DNA from: Caballeronia terrestris
GTDB lineage: Bacteria > Pseudomonadota > Gammaproteobacteria > Burkholderiales > Burkholderiaceae
Length of the DNA stretch: 64,000 bases
NCBI RefSeq assembly: GCF_001544515.1
Contig: NZ_FCOL02000015.1
Coordinates: forward strand, 62,001-126,000
Direction: 5' to 3'
Shown: one piece after another, positions 61,815 to 64,000 of the stretch
How positions within the stretch are numbered: the stretch's first letter is position 1
Layout: each line of letters starts with the position of its first letter
Translations under genes and position numbers: made by a program
Notes under the pieces: model-generated
What the model was told of the DNA's origin: nothing
Database searches by the model: none
The model's input: only the letters and a program-made list of their open reading frames with translations

Positions 61815-62105
61815 ATGAAAGACACAGTCAAGACGTATAAGGGTTACGAGATTCATCCGCTGATCTATCCGCGCGGGGCGCGTGATGGCGTTGCGGTGCG
61901 CGCGGCGGACGCGGGCTACGAGGCATCGGTGCGGATTCGCCGCGCGGTGCCGGAAGGCGAGGAAGCGGCGGGCGACAGCCGCGTCTTTCGCGTGACGCAG
62001 CCGGGCGCGTTCGAAAACGGCGGTCAGGCGCGACGCGCGTGCATGTTGCACGCAGAGAAACTGATCGACGGACAAATCGACGGGCAGACGGTCGCCGACC
62101 TCTGA
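61815..62105 (+). CDS. Conserved small hypothetical protein
   Basis: The 96-residue protein starts MKDTVKTYKGYEIHPLIYPR, with CAGGA before the ATG at 61815. It is soluble with beta-strand character (YEASVRIRRAVPEGEEA; SRVFRVTQPG) and an Ala/Arg-rich helix near the C-terminus. No enzyme motif is visible. It lies 97 bp upstream of infA on the same strand. Function unknown. Confidence 0.75.
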   Translation: MKDTVKTYKGYEIHPLIYPRGARDGVAVRAADAGYEASVRIRRAVPEGEEAAGDSRVFRVTQPGAFENGGQARRACMLHAEKLIDGQIDGQTVADL

Positions 62106-62201
62106 TGTTGCGTTGGAAAAACGCAATGCACGTATTGGCCGAGGCGCAAAGCCCGTGCGTCACCTACAATCTCATTATTATTGTTTAGTCAGGAGCTATA
62201 T

Positions 62202-62468
62202 ATGGCGAAAGAAGAACTCATCGAGTTGGACGGCATTGTCGACGAAGTGCTTCCCGATAGCCGCTACCGCGTGACGCTCGATAACGGCGTCGTGGTCGGA
62301 GCATACGCGTCGGGCCGCATGCGCAAGAATCACATCCGTATTCTCGCGGGCGACCGCGTGACGCTGGAACTGTCGGTGTATGACCTCACCAAGGGCCGCA
62401 TCAACTTCCGGCACAAGGACGAACGCGCAGGCGGCGGAGCACCGCGCCCGCAGATGCGCCGTCGTTGA
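62202..62468 (+). CDS. infA: Translation initiation factor IF-1
   Basis: The 88-residue protein is an S1/OB-fold IF-1: [57 protein letters not shown]. It is longer than the usual 72 residues owing to an Arg/Gly-rich tail ([15 protein letters not shown]), as in a second infA copy of Burkholderiales. It binds the A site of the 30S subunit. AGGAG lies 7 bp before the ATG. It is not in a ribosomal-protein operon here, so it may be a stress or cold-linked paralogue. Confidence 0.94.
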   Translation: MAKEELIELDGIVDEVLPDSRYRVTLDNGVVVGAYASGRMRKNHIRILAGDRVTLELSVYDLTKGRINFRHKDERAGGGAPRPQMRRR

Positions 62469-62611
62469 TGCATCGGTGATGCATCGTCGCCCGCCCGGCA
62501 TCCTTAGCCGGCAGGCGCCAGGAAGAGCACGGTTCGACGCCGCTGGAGCACTCTGCCATGCAGCAGTGCGCGCGCGTCGAGGCCGCTCTCCGCTCTCCCT
62601 CTCTCCCCGTT

Positions 62612-63502
62612 TTATCCCGTCACAGCATCGCGCGCCGCCAGAATCGCGTCGATTGCGACTGCAAAACCCTCTTCATCGTTGCTCGGCGACACCAGGCACG
62701 CCCGCGCCTGCACGGCCTCCGACGCTTGTCCCATCGCGATCGCGAGCCCCGCGACATCGAACATCGGGACATCGTTCGACATGTCTCCCAGCACCGCCAC
62801 GCGCCCAAGCGGCACGCCCGCATGGCGCGACAGCTCGCGCGCCGCTTCGCCCTTGTTGGCGAGCACGCTCGTGACGTCAAGGTAGTAGGTCTGTGAGAGC
62901 GCGGCGAGCGCCTGACCGTGCAGCGTCGCCTGCAATTCGTGTTCGATGCGAGCGAGCAGCGGCTCGTCCGCCGTCGATCCGACGATCTTGTCGACCCCCG
63001 CGAGATCCAGCTCGTCGAAGCGCTTCACGAGCACGCCGTCATAGCCGACCGTGCGGCGCTCGAGCGCGACATAGGTACCCGCGGGATTCGTCAGATACCA
63101 GTTGTCGCCGATGAACACCCACGCGTCGATGCCCTCGCTCGCCAGGCGCCCGAGCACCGTCTCGACGGCCTCGCGCGGCAGCTTGTGCGCGCCGAGCACG
63201 TCCCACGACCCCGGCGCGACGATGTTGCCGCCGTTATACGACGCGAATGGCAAGTCCACTTCCAGCGCCTCGACGATATGCCGCATGCCCTTGCCCGGCC
63301 GGCTGCTCGCGACCGCGAACTTGACGCCGGCCGCGTGCAGGCGGCGCACGGCGTCGATGGCGGCGGCCGAGAGCGATTTGTCCGTGTGCAGCAGGGTGCC
63401 GTCGCAGTCGGTGATCACGAGGTCGATCTGCGCGAGTTGATCGAACGCGGCCTGGCCGTCGCCGATCACCGGGCGCAATCCGTATTTACGGTAGGGACTC
63501 AT
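62612..63502 (-). CDS. HAD-superfamily Cof-type phosphatase
   Basis: The 296-residue enzyme has the HAD motif I D32-x-D34-GT (ITDCDGTLL), motif II Ser in VASSRPGKG, a C2B cap (about 100-200) and motif III/IV K...GDMSND with NKGEAARELSRHAG just before. This is the Cof/sucrose-phosphatase-like layout that removes phosphate from sugar phosphates or FMN-type compounds. Its ATG overlaps the stop of the upstream kinase-like gene (ATGA), so the pair may act on the same sugar phosphate. Confidence 0.9.
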   Translation of the reverse strand: MSPYRKYGLRPVIGDGQAAFDQLAQIDLVITDCDGTLLHTDKSLSAAAIDAVRRLHAAGVKFAVASSRPGKGMRHIVEALEVDLPFASYNGGNIVAPGSWDVLGAHKLPREAVETVLGRLASEGIDAWVFIGDNWYLTNPAGTYVALERRTVGYDGVLVKRFDELDLAGVDKIVGSTADEPLLARIEHELQATLHGQALAALSQTYYLDVTSVLANKGEAARELSRHAGVPLGRVAVLGDMSNDVPMFDVAGLAIAMGQASEAVQARACLVSPSNDEEGFAVAIDAILAARDAVTG

Positions 63503-64000
63503 TCGAACGCTCCCGTGCGCAGGTTGGCCGCTGGCAGTTGCCGCGATTCGCGCACCGAACGCGGGTGCCAGAGCTTCGCGCCGCCCTCGATCCCCGCCGC
63601 GTTCGAGACGACCGCCACGTTCGGCGGCAGGTCGAATTTGAGATGCGCCGCATTGCCGCCGCCGATCCACAGCTTGTCGTAATTCACGAGCGACGCCAGC
63701 ACGCCGATGATCTTCTCCACTCGTTTATTCCAGCGCTTGCCGCCCGCCTTCTCGCGCGCGGCGTTGCCGATGTACTCATCGTAGGTCTTCTTTTTCGCGA
63801 CCGGATGATGCGCGAGTTCCAGATGCGGCATGAGTTCGCCGTCACGGAAAAGCGCCGTGCCCGCGCCCGTGCCGAGCGTCAGGACGAACTCGATGCCGTG
63901 GCCTTCGATCGCGGCAAGCCCCTGCATTTCGGCGTCGTTGATCATGCGCACGGGCGGATTGCCGAGGCGCTTTGCGATCATGTCGGCGAGCGGTATGTCG
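63499..64000 (-). CDS. ROK-family kinase, polyphosphate glucokinase-like (5' end outside window)
   Basis: The frame is open to the right edge, so the N-terminal third (ATP/polyP loop) is missing. What is seen includes the ROK catalytic NDAE motif (RMINDAEMQGL), LTLGTGAGTALF, LELAHHPVAKKKTYDEYIG and the helical KLWIGGGNAAHLKF. The wording is closest to polyphosphate-glucose phosphotransferase (PpgK), where the ELAHH segment replaces the zinc motif of other ROK proteins. It would phosphorylate glucose with polyphosphate or ATP. It overlaps the HAD gene by 4 bp. Confidence 0.82.
   Translation of the reverse strand, partial: DIPLADMIAKRLGNPPVRMINDAEMQGLAAIEGHGIEFVLTLGTGAGTALFRDGELMPHLELAHHPVAKKKTYDEYIGNAAREKAGGKRWNKRVEKIIGVLASLVNYDKLWIGGGNAAHLKFDLPPNVAVVSNAAGIEGGAKLWHPRSVRESRQLPAANLRTGAFE

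Noticed and set aside
1..64000. CRISPR arrays, prophage, complete insertion sequences, tRNA or rRNA genes
   Set aside because: No regularly spaced repeats, transposase or integrase frames, or tRNA/rRNA-like stretches were recognised by reading both strands. A covariance-model search was not possible here.

Overview
The window reads as a chromosomal segment of a high-GC betaproteobacterium of the Burkholderia/Paraburkholderia/Caballeronia group. This is inferred from the strong GC3 bias, a DUF4148 protein, many LysR/GntR/IclR regulators beside MFS carriers, an 88-residue IF-1 with an Arg-rich tail, and the GlgA/GlgC pair. Gene density is high. No rRNA, tRNA, CRISPR array, prophage or intact insertion sequence was recognised.

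Layout. 0-5 kb: a lone receiver protein, then a GntR/UTRA regulator divergent from a fumarase/aspartase-superfamily lyase and a dicarboxylate symporter, with two perfect 16-bp palindromes between them. 5-7.3 kb: two secreted proteins, a PepSY membrane protein and the 3' stump of a TonB receptor. 7.4-11 kb: LysR, MHS carrier and amidohydrolase, convergent across a terminator with a LysR-SDR-MFS-split-transketolase operon (11-16.1 kb). 16.2-18.6 kb: a bifunctional penicillin-binding protein. 19-24.7 kb: a mevalonate/HMG catabolic cluster (class II HMG-CoA reductase, HMG-CoA lyase, a two-gene TctA-like transporter, divergent MocR regulator). 24.7-28.7 kb: a Fur-box-linked siderophore receptor and an NDH-2-like oxidoreductase.

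28.8-42.9 kb is a mosaic of accessory genes: epoxide hydrolase; ArsR-SRPBCC pair with an apparently leaderless promoter; CMP/dCMP-type deaminase; exported ferritin-like protein; NmrA-like protein with LysR; FUSC efflux protein; small secreted peptides including a His-rich 45-mer; a frameshifted alpha/beta hydrolase; an MFS carrier; an atypical metallo-beta-lactamase-fold protein; and two translationally coupled IclR regulators. 42.9-47.2 kb holds glycogen synthesis (glgA, glgC) and pyridoxal kinase. 47-48.7 kb holds a decayed AbiE-type toxin-antitoxin locus whose toxin is frameshifted inside its nucleotidyltransferase motif.

48.9-53 kb carries an SDR, a GH15 glucosidase and a dihydrolipoamide-dehydrogenase-like protein in one direction. 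53.7-57.3 kb is a valine/methylmalonate-semialdehyde module (mmsB, mmsA with a short upstream ORF, divergent LysR). 58.4-61.3 kb carries an M23 peptidase, a membrane coiled-coil protein, a bactofilin and CorA. The end holds infA, a Cof-type HAD phosphatase and a truncated ROK/polyphosphate-glucokinase-like gene.

The most system-like finding is the mevalonate catabolic cluster. All four catalytic residues of its HMG-CoA reductase sit exactly one position before those of the Pseudomonas mevalonii enzyme, and the cluster has a PLP-type regulator and an unusual transporter. All functional calls come from motifs and context; no database search was run.
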